The notes under the pieces: model-generated
The model's database searches: none
The model's input: only the letters and a program-made list of their open reading frames with translations
Told to the model about the DNA's origin: nothing
Made by a program: the position numbers and the translations under genes
Shown: one piece after another, positions 1-7,660 of the stretch
Layout of the letters: every line of letters begins with the position of its first letter
Numbering within the stretch: position 1 is the stretch's first letter
Assembly (NCBI RefSeq): GCF_900103635.1
Contig: NZ_FMXK01000006.1
Span: 1-64,000 of the forward strand
Reading direction: 5' to 3'
DNA: 64,000 nt
Origin: Butyrivibrio sp. INlla18
GTDB taxonomy: Bacteria > Bacillota > Clostridia > Lachnospirales > Lachnospiraceae

Positions 1-36
1 CTACTGGCCTTGAATAAAGTGCGCCAAGCGCACAAA

Positions 37-173
37 TATCCTTGATCTGCTTGACTACAGAATATCTGCCATGGAATGTCTGTCAACCCCGCAGCCGCTT
101 CGCGGTGCGCATAGCGCAGGGTTGACTGGCATTCCATGACAGATAAAGTAGTCATTAAGCAGACCAAGGATTA
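37..173. repeat. Imperfect foldback with two small hairpins at its tip
   Basis: A left arm (about 37-98) and a right arm (about 118-173) are imperfect reverse complements: CCTTGATCTGCTT pairs with AAGCAGACCAAGG and TGTCAACCC with GGGTTGACT. The tip between them holds two short hairpins, CCGC-TTC-GCGG (about 95-105) and GCGC-ATA-GCGC (about 108-118), so the single strand could fold as a T. A further small hairpin, GTGCGC-CAA-GCGCAC, lies at 19-33. No gene overlaps it. The element may continue left of the window. Its function is unknown. Confidence 0.7.
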
Positions 174-175
174 TA

Positions 176-195
176 GTGACAGTTCAAACTGTCAC
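176..195. repeat. Short inverted repeat
   Basis: GTGACAGTT and AACTGTCAC are perfect 9-nt arms around a 2-nt centre, just right of the foldback at 37-173. This could be a protein-binding site or part of the same structured region. Nothing in the sequence decides which. Confidence 0.5.
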
Positions 196-225
196 CATTT
201 CCAAATCTATATGATTTCAGCATCT

Positions 226-262
226 AAAAAGGTGACCACCTCTAATGAAGTGATCACCTTTT
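226..262. terminator. Bidirectional-looking intrinsic terminator
   Basis: A hairpin with one mismatch (GGTGACCAC against GTGATCACC, loop about CTCTAATGAA) is preceded by a run of A and followed by TTTT, so it could stop transcription on either strand. The gene it serves would lie left of the window or be the non-coding element at 37-173. Confidence 0.6.
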
Positions 263-354
263 CTCTTGACTTGTTTTGTTTATTTGGCCTATCTACTTGA
301 CAGACCCCTGTTCATTGGTGCATCGCTTCTTTTTGCGTGTTGATGTGATGACGG

Positions 355-431
355 AAATGGACCTAGGGGACGGGGTTAGTGGACCATTTTTTGAAAAAAT
401 GGTCCACTAACCCCGTCCCCTAGGTCCATTT
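355..431. repeat. Perfect palindrome, 38-nt arms, REP-like copy 1
   Basis: Positions 355-392 and 394-431 are exact reverse complements around a single G at 393. The outer part carries CCTAGGGGACGGGGTTAGTGG, quoted here only in pieces: CCTAGGGGACGGGG then TTAGTGG. A second copy with the same outer 25 nt but a different inner loop lies at 53386-53448. Families of short GGGGACGG-type palindromes in Firmicutes are often moved by REP-associated Y1 transposases; no such transposase gene is in this window, so the REP link is an inference. Confidence 0.9.
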
Positions 432-440
432 CAGGGCAAC

Positions 441-472
441 AAAAAAGGAAAGCAATTATTGCTTTCCTTTTT
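441..472 (-). terminator. Terminator of the tRNA-Met gene
   Basis: GGAAAGCAA (447-455) pairs with TTGCTTTCC (459-467). On the minus strand the hairpin is followed by six T (complement of 441-446). It begins a few bases after the 3' end of the tRNA gene, so it should end that transcript. Confidence 0.85.
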
Positions 473-474
473 AG

Positions 475-548
475 TAGCGAGAGGGGGACTCGAACCCTCG
501 ACACCGCGGGTATGAACCGCGTGCTCTAGCCAGCTGAGCTACCTCGCC
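475..548 (-). tRNA. tRNA-Met (CAT), elongator type
   Basis: The reverse strand reads as a 74-nt cloverleaf. The anticodon stem CGCGG/CCGCG encloses the loop TTCATAC, giving anticodon CAT. The acceptor stem starts G1 paired with U72 rather than the C1 x A72 mismatch of bacterial initiator tRNA, and the three G-C pairs of initiators are absent, so the elongator form is favoured. An Ile2 (lysidine) tRNA is the less likely alternative. CCA is not encoded. The T stem (GAGGG against CCCCC) seems to hold one A-C mismatch. It has its own promoter (591-620) and terminator (441-472). Confidence 0.93.
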
Positions 549-590
549 ATATGTTGTTGTGCCTGACTGCCTCACGCAGCCGACCAACAT

Positions 591-620
591 AATATACCTC
601 AATACTAATAGTGTTGTCAA
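591..620 (-). promoter_or_regulatory. Promoter of tRNA-Met
   Basis: On the minus strand TTGACA (complement of 615-620) is separated by 18 nt from TATATT (complement of 591-596). Transcription would start about 35 nt before the tRNA 5' end. The -35 box is a perfect consensus. Confidence 0.75.
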
Positions 621-749
621 CAGATTTTTTATAATTTTTTTCAAAAAGATGCCCATGAATTCTTGGTCGAACATAAGTTATCTAAACTACGATTCTTTAT
701 ATGTGTTAAGATTAATAATATATCAAAATTAAGTAAAGGAGAGTTGGCT

Positions 750-2057
750 ATGTGGGCTTATGAAACCAGTTTTTATCAGATATATCCTCTAGGTTTTTGC
801 GGAGCACCTTTTGAAAATGATGGTAAACTTGAACACAGGATCTTAAAGGTAATAGATTGGATTCCTCACTTTAAGAAACTTGGAGTGGGTGCAATTCTCT
901 TTAACCCTGTATTTGAGTCTGATACCCATGGATATAACACCAGGGACTATAAAAAGATAGACGTGCGCCTTGGAACCAATGCTGATTTCAAAAAGGTATG
1001 TAAGGCTCTCCATAAAGAGGGAATAAAAGTAGTTCTTGATGGAGTGTTTAATCATGCTGGAAGAGGCTTCTTTGGCTTTGAAGATGTTCTCAAGAATAGA
1101 TGGGATTCACAGTATAAGGATTGGTTTAACATAAACTTTGACGGCAATAGTAATTACAATGATGGTCTTTGGTACGAAGGCTGGGAAGGCAATTACGACC
1201 TTGTTAAGTTTAACTTGCGTAACCCTGCAGTCGCTGATTATCTTATAGACAGTGTGAAATTCTGGATCGACGAGTTTGGAATCGACGGTCTTAGACTTGA
1301 TGTTGCATACTGCGTTGATACTGACTTTTTGAAGAGACTTCGCTACGAGACTGAGAAGTTCAAGGAAGATTTCTTCCTTATGGGAGAGATGATAGGCGGA
1401 GACTACAACAGGATAATGGGAGATGAGCTGTGCCACAGTGCTACAAACTATGAGTGCTATAAGGGAATGCATTCAGCCCTTAACAGCATGAATTTATTTG
1501 AGATCATTCACTCGCTCCTTAGACAGTTTGGACCAGAGAACTGGACCTTATATAAGGGCAAGCATCTCCTTTCTTTTGTGGATAACCATGATGTTAGCAG
1601 AATAGCAAGTGTATTAAATAGGCCTGAGCATTTAAAGCTTATCTATACTCTTATGTTTGGAATGCCAGGAATTCCTACGATCTATTATGGCAGTGAGTGG
1701 GGCGAAAAAGCTGACAAGTCACAGGGAGATCCAGCTCTTAGGCCATGCTTTGATAGCCCTCAGTGGAATGACCTTACTGATACCATAGCAGCACTTTGCA
1801 AAGCCAGAGAAAAGTCCATGGCCCTTAGTTATGGCGGCTTCACGTCACTTCTTTTAACAAACAGACAGTGCATATTTGAGAGGGAAACAGAATCTGACAG
1901 GGTTATCGTAGTGATAAATGCAGATGAAAACTCTTTCCATGCAGACTTTAATGCAAGGGCTGGCAAGGCAACGGATATGATAACAGGAAAAGAGATAGAT
2001 TTTGGTGGTGGCCTTGATATTCCGCCATACACAGGTTACCTTTTGCATGTAAATTAG
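750..2057 (+). CDS. GH13 alpha-amylase family glycoside hydrolase
   Basis: A 435-residue single-chain TIM-barrel enzyme that should hydrolyse or transfer alpha-1,4-glucans such as maltodextrins. The four GH13 regions are visible: DGVFNH at 97-102, the nucleophile Asp184 in GLRLD, the acid/base Glu213 in MGE, and FVDNHD at 276-281. There is no signal peptide and no starch-binding module, so it is probably cytoplasmic and acts on imported oligosaccharides. The start is the ATG at 750, behind AAAGGAGAG; an in-frame TTG at 663 would add 29 unrelated residues. The length is short for neopullulanases, which carry an extra N-terminal domain. The exact substrate cannot be read from the sequence. Confidence 0.9.
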   Translation: MWAYETSFYQIYPLGFCGAPFENDGKLEHRILKVIDWIPHFKKLGVGAILFNPVFESDTHGYNTRDYKKIDVRLGTNADFKKVCKALHKEGIKVVLDGVFNHAGRGFFGFEDVLKNRWDSQYKDWFNINFDGNSNYNDGLWYEGWEGNYDLVKFNLRNPAVADYLIDSVKFWIDEFGIDGLRLDVAYCVDTDFLKRLRYETEKFKEDFFLMGEMIGGDYNRIMGDELCHSATNYECYKGMHSALNSMNLFEIIHSLLRQFGPENWTLYKGKHLLSFVDNHDVSRIASVLNRPEHLKLIYTLMFGMPGIPTIYYGSEWGEKADKSQGDPALRPCFDSPQWNDLTDTIAALCKAREKSMALSYGGFTSLLLTNRQCIFERETESDRVIVVINADENSFHADFNARAGKATDMITGKEIDFGGGLDIPPYTGYLLHVN

Positions 2058-2086
2058 TTGTTGCAGGAAAGGAAATATATTATAAT
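2058..2086 (+). promoter_or_regulatory. Candidate promoter abutting the EAL gene start
   Basis: TATAAT at 2081-2086 has a weak -35 (TTGTTG, 2058-2063) at 17 nt. The expected transcription start, 6-7 nt downstream, falls on the A of the ATG at 2093. No Shine-Dalgarno sits at the right distance, so a leaderless mRNA is possible. Confidence 0.4.
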
Positions 2087-2092
2087 TTATAC

Positions 2093-3994
2093 ATGGAAAT
2101 ACGTTCACCAATTGTTGCAATTTTGGTATTAGGAATATTGATCTTAGTGTACCTGAGGAAGACAGTGCCGCAGCTTTATTCAGCGCGGCTATTTTTTGGC
2201 TTTTTGGTAGTGGCTTTTATCAATGTTCTTATTGAGATAATAGAATGCTTTGTATTTACAGATATGTCAGGATCCTTTAAGTCGCTTCGTAAGACTATGC
2301 AGTGGCTTTATGCTTCATCTACGCTGGTTTCTATCTATAGTATATGGATATATGCTTTTTCCAAGATCACCAAGAGCAGGATAGTTTCAAATTTGCTAGT
2401 TGTGTTGACAGCAATTCCTATGCTTATCAGCGTAGTTACACTGTTTTTTGGCAAGATAGAATACGGAAGAAGTAAGAGCGGTTATTATTATAATTATGGT
2501 CCAATGATAACTCTTGGTTATGCCATTGGTCTTACCTACATCGCCGTCACTATAATATCTGTCTTTATTCATAGGAGCAGACTTAGAAGAGAAGATTTTT
2601 TTGCATTAGAAGGAGCTCTCCTTTTATGGGTTTGCTTTGGACTATTGCAGAGTATTAAGAAGGGAGTTCAGGTATCATCCATCGCAATGATGCTCATGGG
2701 ACTCATTCTCTTTTTGGTCATCGAGAATCCGAAAGAGCTATATGAAAAGTCCATTATCAATGTTAAGACCAAGGATGCTTTTACACTTCTTTTGCTTGAA
2801 CTATTTGGTCTTAAGCAAAGTTTTTACATAATATCTGTAATTTTTACAGGAAAGACCAATGTTCTAAGTGGTTCAGATACCAAAGAACTCAGAGCTGTGC
2901 AGAAAACAATAGCAGAATATGGGCGCATCAAACTTGGAACGTCTGCATATCTTACTGATTGGAACACTCTTAGCTTTATAGTGAAAAAAACTGGACGAAT
3001 AGAAGAATTCATGGATTTTATCAATAACTACGAGGTGGGAGGCGGCAATTATAAGCTTACTTTCTCCATACTTGAAATTCCGAAGTATTCCAAGAAAGCA
3101 GATGAGACGCTGCAGATACTAAGCTATGTTTCCTGTGAATATATTAACACCCAGTCTTCACCTAATCTTGTAATAACAGAAGCTGTAGTGGACAAAATGC
3201 TCTATAGAAACACTATTGAGGACGTAGTCAGAAAAGCAGTTAAGGAAAAGGCCTTTGAAGTTTATTATCAGCCTATTCTTAAGGTGGAAGATGGCTCTTT
3301 TTCATCAGCGGAAGCCCTTGTTAGATTAAAGAGAGATAATTCTGAGAACTATATATCTCCTGAGGACTTTATTCCAATTGCTGAAAAATGCGGCCTCATT
3401 CTTGAAATTGATGACCTTGTTTTTGAAAAGGTATGTTCATTTATTGCAGAGAATAATCTTTCAAGCTATGGTATCCAGACCATAGAAGTAAACCTGTCAG
3501 GAAATGAAGTAGTAGATTTCCAGGCCTATGACAGACTTATCAGGAAGATGGAAAAGTATCATATTCCACCAACCTTTATCAACTTTGAGATCACAGAGAC
3601 AGCGTATATCAATAATGACGAAGTATTTAAAGAAAATGTACGCAAGCTCAAGGACAGGGGAAGTACATTTTCAATGGATGACTTTGGTTCAGGATATTCG
3701 AATCTATTAGAGATTTTAAAGATGGATTATATGATAGTTAAGATGGATAAGGAATTTATCTGGAACTGTCTTGATAAGAACAAACCGGAAAATATGAAGA
3801 TGCTCAAATATACTATCAAATTCCTTAAGGATTATGGACTTCATATTTTGGCAGAGGGTGTAGAAACTCTGGAACAAGCCGAAATACTTATAGAAAATGG
3901 TGTTGAGTACTTACAGGGATTTTATTATTCAAGACCAATTCCTGAAGATGAATACATTAAATTCTTGACAGACTTGAAAGGAGAAAAAAGATGA
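2093..3994 (+). CDS. Membrane-bound cyclic-di-GMP phosphodiesterase (EAL domain)
   Basis: A 633-residue protein with about seven N-terminal membrane segments (roughly 5-22, 33-52, 73-90, 98-120, 138-158, 170-187, 195-211), a middle region like a decayed GGDEF domain (about 220-350, no GGDEF motif) and a C-terminal EAL domain (about 378-630). The residues EAL phosphodiesterases need are present: EAL at 407-409, Asn467, Glu499-Thr-Glu, AspAsp 529-530, Lys553 and Glu588 in AEGVE. It should therefore cleave c-di-GMP to pGpG at the membrane. The degenerate middle domain may be regulatory. The ATG at 2093 has no nearby Shine-Dalgarno. Its TGA overlaps the ATG of the next gene, so the two are probably co-translated. 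Confidence 0.88.
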   Translation: MEIRSPIVAILVLGILILVYLRKTVPQLYSARLFFGFLVVAFINVLIEIIECFVFTDMSGSFKSLRKTMQWLYASSTLVSIYSIWIYAFSKITKSRIVSNLLVVLTAIPMLISVVTLFFGKIEYGRSKSGYYYNYGPMITLGYAIGLTYIAVTIISVFIHRSRLRREDFFALEGALLLWVCFGLLQSIKKGVQVSSIAMMLMGLILFLVIENPKELYEKSIINVKTKDAFTLLLLELFGLKQSFYIISVIFTGKTNVLSGSDTKELRAVQKTIAEYGRIKLGTSAYLTDWNTLSFIVKKTGRIEEFMDFINNYEVGGGNYKLTFSILEIPKYSKKADETLQILSYVSCEYINTQSSPNLVITEAVVDKMLYRNTIEDVVRKAVKEKAFEVYYQPILKVEDGSFSSAEALVRLKRDNSENYISPEDFIPIAEKCGLILEIDDLVFEKVCSFIAENNLSSYGIQTIEVNLSGNEVVDFQAYDRLIRKMEKYHIPPTFINFEITETAYINNDEVFKENVRKLKDRGSTFSMDDFGSGYSNLLEILKMDYMIVKMDKEFIWNCLDKNKPENMKMLKYTIKFLKDYGLHILAEGVETLEQAEILIENGVEYLQGFYYSRPIPEDEYIKFLTDLKGEKR

Positions 3995-4428
3995 ACGAGG
4001 GATTGTACGAAGCGGTATTTTGTTACGGTGAAAAGAAGGTAGATCCATTTATGTACTGCCAGGTGGACTTTAATAGGATCATATCCGATATGAAACTGGT
4101 TGGATATGAGCTTACTCCACTAAATATTGTTCATCAGATCATGCTTGAGCAGCTTGATCAGCTTTTAAAGATAAAGGGGCAGATCATCGAGGCTACCATG
4201 GATATGGAAAACCGTGATGAGTATTGTAAAGCTAAATATGGCCTTTCTTTCAAGGATATAGATGCACTTGATCCAAGGCACGACATAGAGTGGGATATCA
4301 AGAGTGGACAAGTAATTTTTTTCCTGGCACCAGAAGCAATGTACAAGGAGGAAGCTTATTTTACTTTGTTCAAAAAAGCTTTTGAAGTGTTCACTGCAAA
4401 GACCGGCTTTACTTACATGAGTCAGTGA
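3991..4428 (+). CDS. Uncharacterised protein coupled to the EAL gene
   Basis: A 145-residue soluble protein that I do not recognise. Its ATG shares ATGA with the stop of the EAL phosphodiesterase, and AAAGGAGAAAAA lies just upstream inside that gene, so translation is coupled. It has no signal peptide, no membrane segment and no obvious catalytic motif; the C-terminal half mixes acidic and aromatic residues (EEAYFTLFKKAFEVF). The position suggests a partner or target of the phosphodiesterase, but that is inference only. Confidence 0.75.
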   Translation: MNEGLYEAVFCYGEKKVDPFMYCQVDFNRIISDMKLVGYELTPLNIVHQIMLEQLDQLLKIKGQIIEATMDMENRDEYCKAKYGLSFKDIDALDPRHDIEWDIKSGQVIFFLAPEAMYKEEAYFTLFKKAFEVFTAKTGFTYMSQ

Positions 4429-4429
4429 T

Positions 4430-4984
4430 ATGATGACGACGCTAGAGACAGACAGGCTGATATTAAGAGGCTGGCAGGATGAAGATGCTGCCAGTCTCTA
4501 TAAGTATGCAAGTGATGAAAGAGTGGCATATAGTGCTGGCTGGATACCACACCTGGATGAGGGCTATTCAAAGGCCATCATCAGAACTGTGTTTAAAAAG
4601 CCAGAAACCTATGCCATCTGTCTTAAGGGGCACAAAAACGAGCCCATAGGCAACATCAGTCTTGATCTCTACGGCAATGAAAATAAAAGGCTTGGACAGA
4701 GCGAAGGTGAGATTGGATTCTGGGTAGGCTATCCACACTGGGGTGAGGGCATTGCACCTGAGGCTGTAAGGGAACTTTTGCGCCACGGTTTTGAAGACTT
4801 AAGGCTTCACCAGATATACTGTGGTTACTTCTTGGAAAATCACAATTCTGAGCGCGTTCAGGAGAAGTGCGGGTTCGTTTTTCACCATGTAGAACCCCAT
4901 GTGAAGGTACTCATGCTGGAGGAGGAAAGAGTAGAGTACATCAACGCTATGTCCTTTGAAAGATGGAAAAAATTAAACGATTAA
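4430..4984 (+). CDS. GNAT-family N-acetyltransferase, RimJ/RimL-like
   Basis: A 184-residue acetyl-CoA-dependent transferase. It begins with the RimJ/RimL-type signature LETDRLILRGWQDEDA, and the acetyl-CoA binding region shows IGFWVGYPHWGEGIAPEAV followed by an N(S/A)ER-like segment (NHNSERVQEKCGF). It starts one base after the stop of the previous gene with a double ATG (4430 or 4433), so it belongs to the same operon. The substrate is unknown; relatives acetylate ribosomal protein N-termini or small amines. Confidence 0.85.
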   Translation: MMTTLETDRLILRGWQDEDAASLYKYASDERVAYSAGWIPHLDEGYSKAIIRTVFKKPETYAICLKGHKNEPIGNISLDLYGNENKRLGQSEGEIGFWVGYPHWGEGIAPEAVRELLRHGFEDLRLHQIYCGYFLENHNSERVQEKCGFVFHHVEPHVKVLMLEEERVEYINAMSFERWKKLND

Positions 4985-4987
4985 CTA

Positions 4988-5016
4988 TTACAAAATAATT
5001 AAGATTATGGTATAAT
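4988..5016 (+). promoter_or_regulatory. Promoter of the CarD-like gene
   Basis: TATAAT at 5011-5016 is preceded by TGG, giving an extended -10. A weak -35 (TTACAA, 4988-4993) lies 17 nt upstream. The expected start is near 5023, leaving a leader of about 100 nt before the ATG at 5125. Confidence 0.55.
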
Positions 5017-5030
5017 AATCCTACGCCGCG

Positions 5031-5056
5031 AAATTCCGAAAAAGTAGGAATTTTTT
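5031..5056 (+). terminator. Small hairpin plus T-run in the CarD leader
   Basis: AAATTCC (5031-5037) and GGAATTT (5047-5053) form a short stem followed by a T-run. It may end the upstream GNAT transcript. It also lies just after the predicted CarD promoter and could act as an attenuator. The stem is AT-rich and weak. Confidence 0.4.
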
Positions 5057-5124
5057 ATATCCTTCAAGGTGGAAGCGCTTTCATGACATCATGGCAGATT
5101 GTTTTTTTCAGAAGGAGGAACAAT

Positions 5125-5643
5125 ATGTTGAATGTAGGAGAGTGCGTTATTTACGGTAATCATGGTTTGTGTAGAGTACAAGAGATTCTTGTACCATCGT
5201 TTCTTGAGAGGGGAAATGAGAAGCAGTATTACATGATGGTTTCTGCCGTTGATGCGGGCAGTGTTCTCTATGTTCCAGTTGATGGAGCTGAGGATAAGGT
5301 TCGTGAAGTTATGAGCGCTGATGAAGCCGAAGGATTGATTGACGAAATCGAGGCAATTGAAGAAATTGATCTTCCAGAGGGCAAAAAAGCTGAGCCTGCA
5401 ATTGCTGAAATAGTCAAAAGAAATATTGCTGACGAAATGATGAGCCTTGTCAAAGCATTACGTAAGATCAAGGCTATTCGTGAGGCAGAAGGTAAGAAGT
5501 TCGCAACGCTTAATGAGAAATACTTAAACATGGCTGAGAAGCTTCTCTATACTGAAATGGCCTTTGCTCTCAAAACAGAGAAAGATGAAGTTAAGAGCAG
5601 AGTTGTCTACGAGCTATCACAATTACCATTAGAGACTGCATGA
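5125..5643 (+). CDS. CarD/CdnL-family transcriptional regulator
   Basis: A 172-residue protein with the N-terminal CarD RNA-polymerase-interacting fold (NVGECVIYGNHGLCRVQEI, then YYMMV and LYVPVD) and a C-terminal helical region. Proteins of this family bind the RNA polymerase beta subunit and steady the open promoter complex; several Firmicutes carry two or more paralogues with unclear roles. The start is the ATG at 5125 behind AGAAGGAGG; an upstream in-frame start at 5083 would add 14 unlikely residues. The gene is alone between a promoter at 5011 and a terminator whose stem begins inside its last codons. Confidence 0.88.
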   Translation: MLNVGECVIYGNHGLCRVQEILVPSFLERGNEKQYYMMVSAVDAGSVLYVPVDGAEDKVREVMSADEAEGLIDEIEAIEEIDLPEGKKAEPAIAEIVKRNIADEMMSLVKALRKIKAIREAEGKKFATLNEKYLNMAEKLLYTEMAFALKTEKDEVKSRVVYELSQLPLETA

Positions 5644-5660
5644 TTGCAGTCTCTTTTTCA
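5631..5660 (+). terminator. Terminator overlapping the end of the CarD gene
   Basis: AGAGACTGCA (5631-5640) pairs with TGCAGTCTCT (5645-5654) and is followed by TTTTT. The loop is TGAT, so the stop codon (5641-5643) sits in the loop. It should end the monocistronic CarD transcript. Confidence 0.85.
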
Positions 5661-5673
5661 TTTAATAAGAAAT

Positions 5674-5695
5674 TGCACTATTCTTAATTAGTGCA
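5674..5695. repeat. Inverted repeat upstream of the AlaX gene
   Basis: TGCACTA (5674-5680) and TAGTGCA (5689-5695) are perfect 7-nt arms around 8 nt. The site lies about 20 nt upstream of the -10 of the following promoter, where an operator could sit. No regulator is assigned. Confidence 0.35.
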
Positions 5696-5710
5696 GTAAA
5701 GCGTGTTTTA

Positions 5711-5719
5711 TGCTAAAAT
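5711..5719 (+). promoter_or_regulatory. Extended -10 directly before the AlaX gene
   Basis: TGCTAAAAT (TG plus TAAAAT, 5714-5719) ends 7 nt before the ATG at 5727, so transcription would start at or next to the start codon. No convincing -35 was found and no Shine-Dalgarno lies before the ATG. Confidence 0.4.
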
Positions 5720-5726
5720 ATTCCCC

Positions 5727-6920
5727 ATGAATAATACGATAGAACTTTATTATAAAAGTGCATATATTAAGGAATTTGACGCAAAGGTAATTTCCTGCCT
5801 AGAAGGTAAAAACGGGAAGTATGAGGTTGTTCTTGATAAAACAGCTTTTTTTCCAGAGCAGGGTGGACAGTCATCTGATATAGGAAGCCTTACAGATGAA
5901 AGTGGAAAAGAGTACAAGGTGACTCATACAGCTATATCATCCAGCGAAGGGCTGGTAAGGCATATAACGGATTCACCTATTGCAGAAGGATGTGCAGTTC
6001 ACGGCTGTATTGACTGGAATCATAGATTCAGCAACATGCAGCAACACACAGGAGAGCATATTTTTTCTGGAATAGTTCATTCAAGATTTGGCTTTGAAAA
6101 TGTGGGATTTCATCTAAGTGATTCAGAAGTTACAATGGATTACAGCGGTGTTCTTACAGAAGAAGACATCAGAGAAATTGAGCTTGAGGTCAACAAGGCT
6201 ATCTGGGCCAATATCGAGGTTATCTGCGAATTTCCTGATGCAGATAGACTTGCTACGATTGATTATAGGAGCAAGAAGGAGCTTTCAGGAGATGTGCGTA
6301 TAGTTACGATCCCAGGCTACGATGTCTGTGCTTGCTGTGCACCCCATGTTTTAAAAACTGGAGAGATTGGCCTTTTAAAGGTTGTAGGGCTTCAGAATTA
6401 TAAGGGAGGCGTCAGAGTTAATATTCTGTGCGGTCAGAGAGCCCTTGAATATGTGAATTCCCAGCAGAATATAATAAAAGAGCTGGTTAACATCTTTACG
6501 ACATCAGAGGGTAAGATAGTAGATTCTGTCAAAAAGCTTTCAGATGAAAATAGTAACTCAAAACAAAAGCTAGCAGAAGCTATGGATGAGCTTGTTGGTT
6601 ATGAGCTAAAGGAGATAGATTCTTCGAAGGAAGATGTCTTTTTGATAAAGCCTTCTACATATGATGGAAACACTATGCGCAAGATGGTTAACGAGCTTTC
6701 TAAGACACATGGTGGATATTGCGGCATATTTGCCGGCGATGGTGTGGATAATTATAGATATATCATCTCAACAGGATGTATAGGCAAAGAGCTTAAAGCT
6801 ATTCAGGATCTACTAGGGAATGAGTTTGCTGCAAGAGGCGGCGGAAACGCCAAGATGATCCAGGGAAGCATTGAAAAGCTCGATGTACAGGAACTGTTAA
6901 AAAAGTTAGAGCAGCTTTAA
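5727..6920 (+). CDS. Alanyl-tRNA editing protein, AlaX-L type with DHHA1 domain
   Basis: A 397-residue free-standing relative of the AlaRS editing region, expected to deacylate Ser- or Gly-tRNA(Ala). The N-terminal beta-barrel shows KTAFFPEQGGQSSDIG. The zinc site comes from HTGEH (107-111) and CxCCxxH (Cys201, Cys203/204, His207). A C-terminal DHHA1 domain ends with a glycine-rich GGGNAKMIQGS segment. The chosen ATG (5727) matches the usual family start; an upstream in-frame GTG at 5703 adds eight residues. There is no Shine-Dalgarno. azlC follows 23 nt downstream and may be in the same transcript. Confidence 0.9.
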   Translation: MNNTIELYYKSAYIKEFDAKVISCLEGKNGKYEVVLDKTAFFPEQGGQSSDIGSLTDESGKEYKVTHTAISSSEGLVRHITDSPIAEGCAVHGCIDWNHRFSNMQQHTGEHIFSGIVHSRFGFENVGFHLSDSEVTMDYSGVLTEEDIREIELEVNKAIWANIEVICEFPDADRLATIDYRSKKELSGDVRIVTIPGYDVCACCAPHVLKTGEIGLLKVVGLQNYKGGVRVNILCGQRALEYVNSQQNIIKELVNIFTTSEGKIVDSVKKLSDENSNSKQKLAEAMDELVGYELKEIDSSKEDVFLIKPSTYDGNTMRKMVNELSKTHGGYCGIFAGDGVDNYRYIISTGCIGKELKAIQDLLGNEFAARGGGNAKMIQGSIEKLDVQELLKKLEQL

Positions 6921-6943
6921 GGTTTTGACATAAGAGGAGAATT

Positions 6944-7660
6944 ATGAAAAAAGGTACAATAGTAGATTTTAGGGATGGATGCAGAGATGCGATTCCAGTA
7001 TGTCTGGGATACATCGCAGTGTCTTTTGCCTTTGGGATTGAAAGTTCCAAGATTGGAATGAGTGTATTTCAGGCTATCATGACATCGCTTTTAAATGTTA
7101 CTAGTGCTGGCCAGTTCTCAGCTCTTGAGATCATAGCCAGAAATGGAAGCTTTGTTGAGCTGGCTATATTGCAGCTTATCATAAATCTTAGATATATGCT
7201 CATGAGTACAGCTCTTTCTCAGAAGCTTGATCCAGAGCTTGGGACAGGCTACAGACTTGGAATATCCTACGGAGTTACTGATGAGATCTTTGCTCTTTCT
7301 GTTCTAAAAAAGGGTAAGCTCTATCCATTATATTCTTACGGTCTTATATTTGTTTCAGTTTTTGGCTGGATCCTTGGCACAGGTCTTGGGGCCTTTGCTG
7401 GACAGATAATGCCTCAGAGGATCATTAGCTGTCTGGGACTTGCGATATACGGAATGTTCATTGCGATCATCATTCCAGATACCAGAACCAGTAAGGCGGT
7501 GCTGATGGTTGTAGTAGCCGCTATGATCTTATCTACTATATTTACATATGCTCCATATTTACGTGCTATTTCTTCCGGATTTAGAATCATTATCATTACG
7601 GTGCTTGTAGCTGCTATAGCTGCGATCTATGCACCAGTTAAGGAGGAAGAGCATGAGTAG
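6944..7660 (+). CDS. azlC: AzlC-family branched-chain amino acid exporter, large subunit
   Basis: A 238-residue integral membrane protein with the AzlC start pattern (FRDGCRDAIPVCLGYIAVSFAFG) and several hydrophobic segments. AzlC works with the small protein AzlD to export branched-chain amino acids and their analogues. Its ATG follows AAGAGGAGAATT. The last 8 nt overlap the azlD start, the usual arrangement for this pair. No Lrp-type regulator gene (azlB) is adjacent. Confidence 0.92.
   Translation: MKKGTIVDFRDGCRDAIPVCLGYIAVSFAFGIESSKIGMSVFQAIMTSLLNVTSAGQFSALEIIARNGSFVELAILQLIINLRYMLMSTALSQKLDPELGTGYRLGISYGVTDEIFALSVLKKGKLYPLYSYGLIFVSVFGWILGTGLGAFAGQIMPQRIISCLGLAIYGMFIAIIIPDTRTSKAVLMVVVAAMILSTIFTYAPYLRAISSGFRIIIITVLVAAIAAIYAPVKEEEHE

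Noticed and set aside
663-749. N-terminal extension of the GH13 gene from TTG at 663
   Set aside because: The added residues do not resemble the family and a clear Shine-Dalgarno precedes the ATG at 750.
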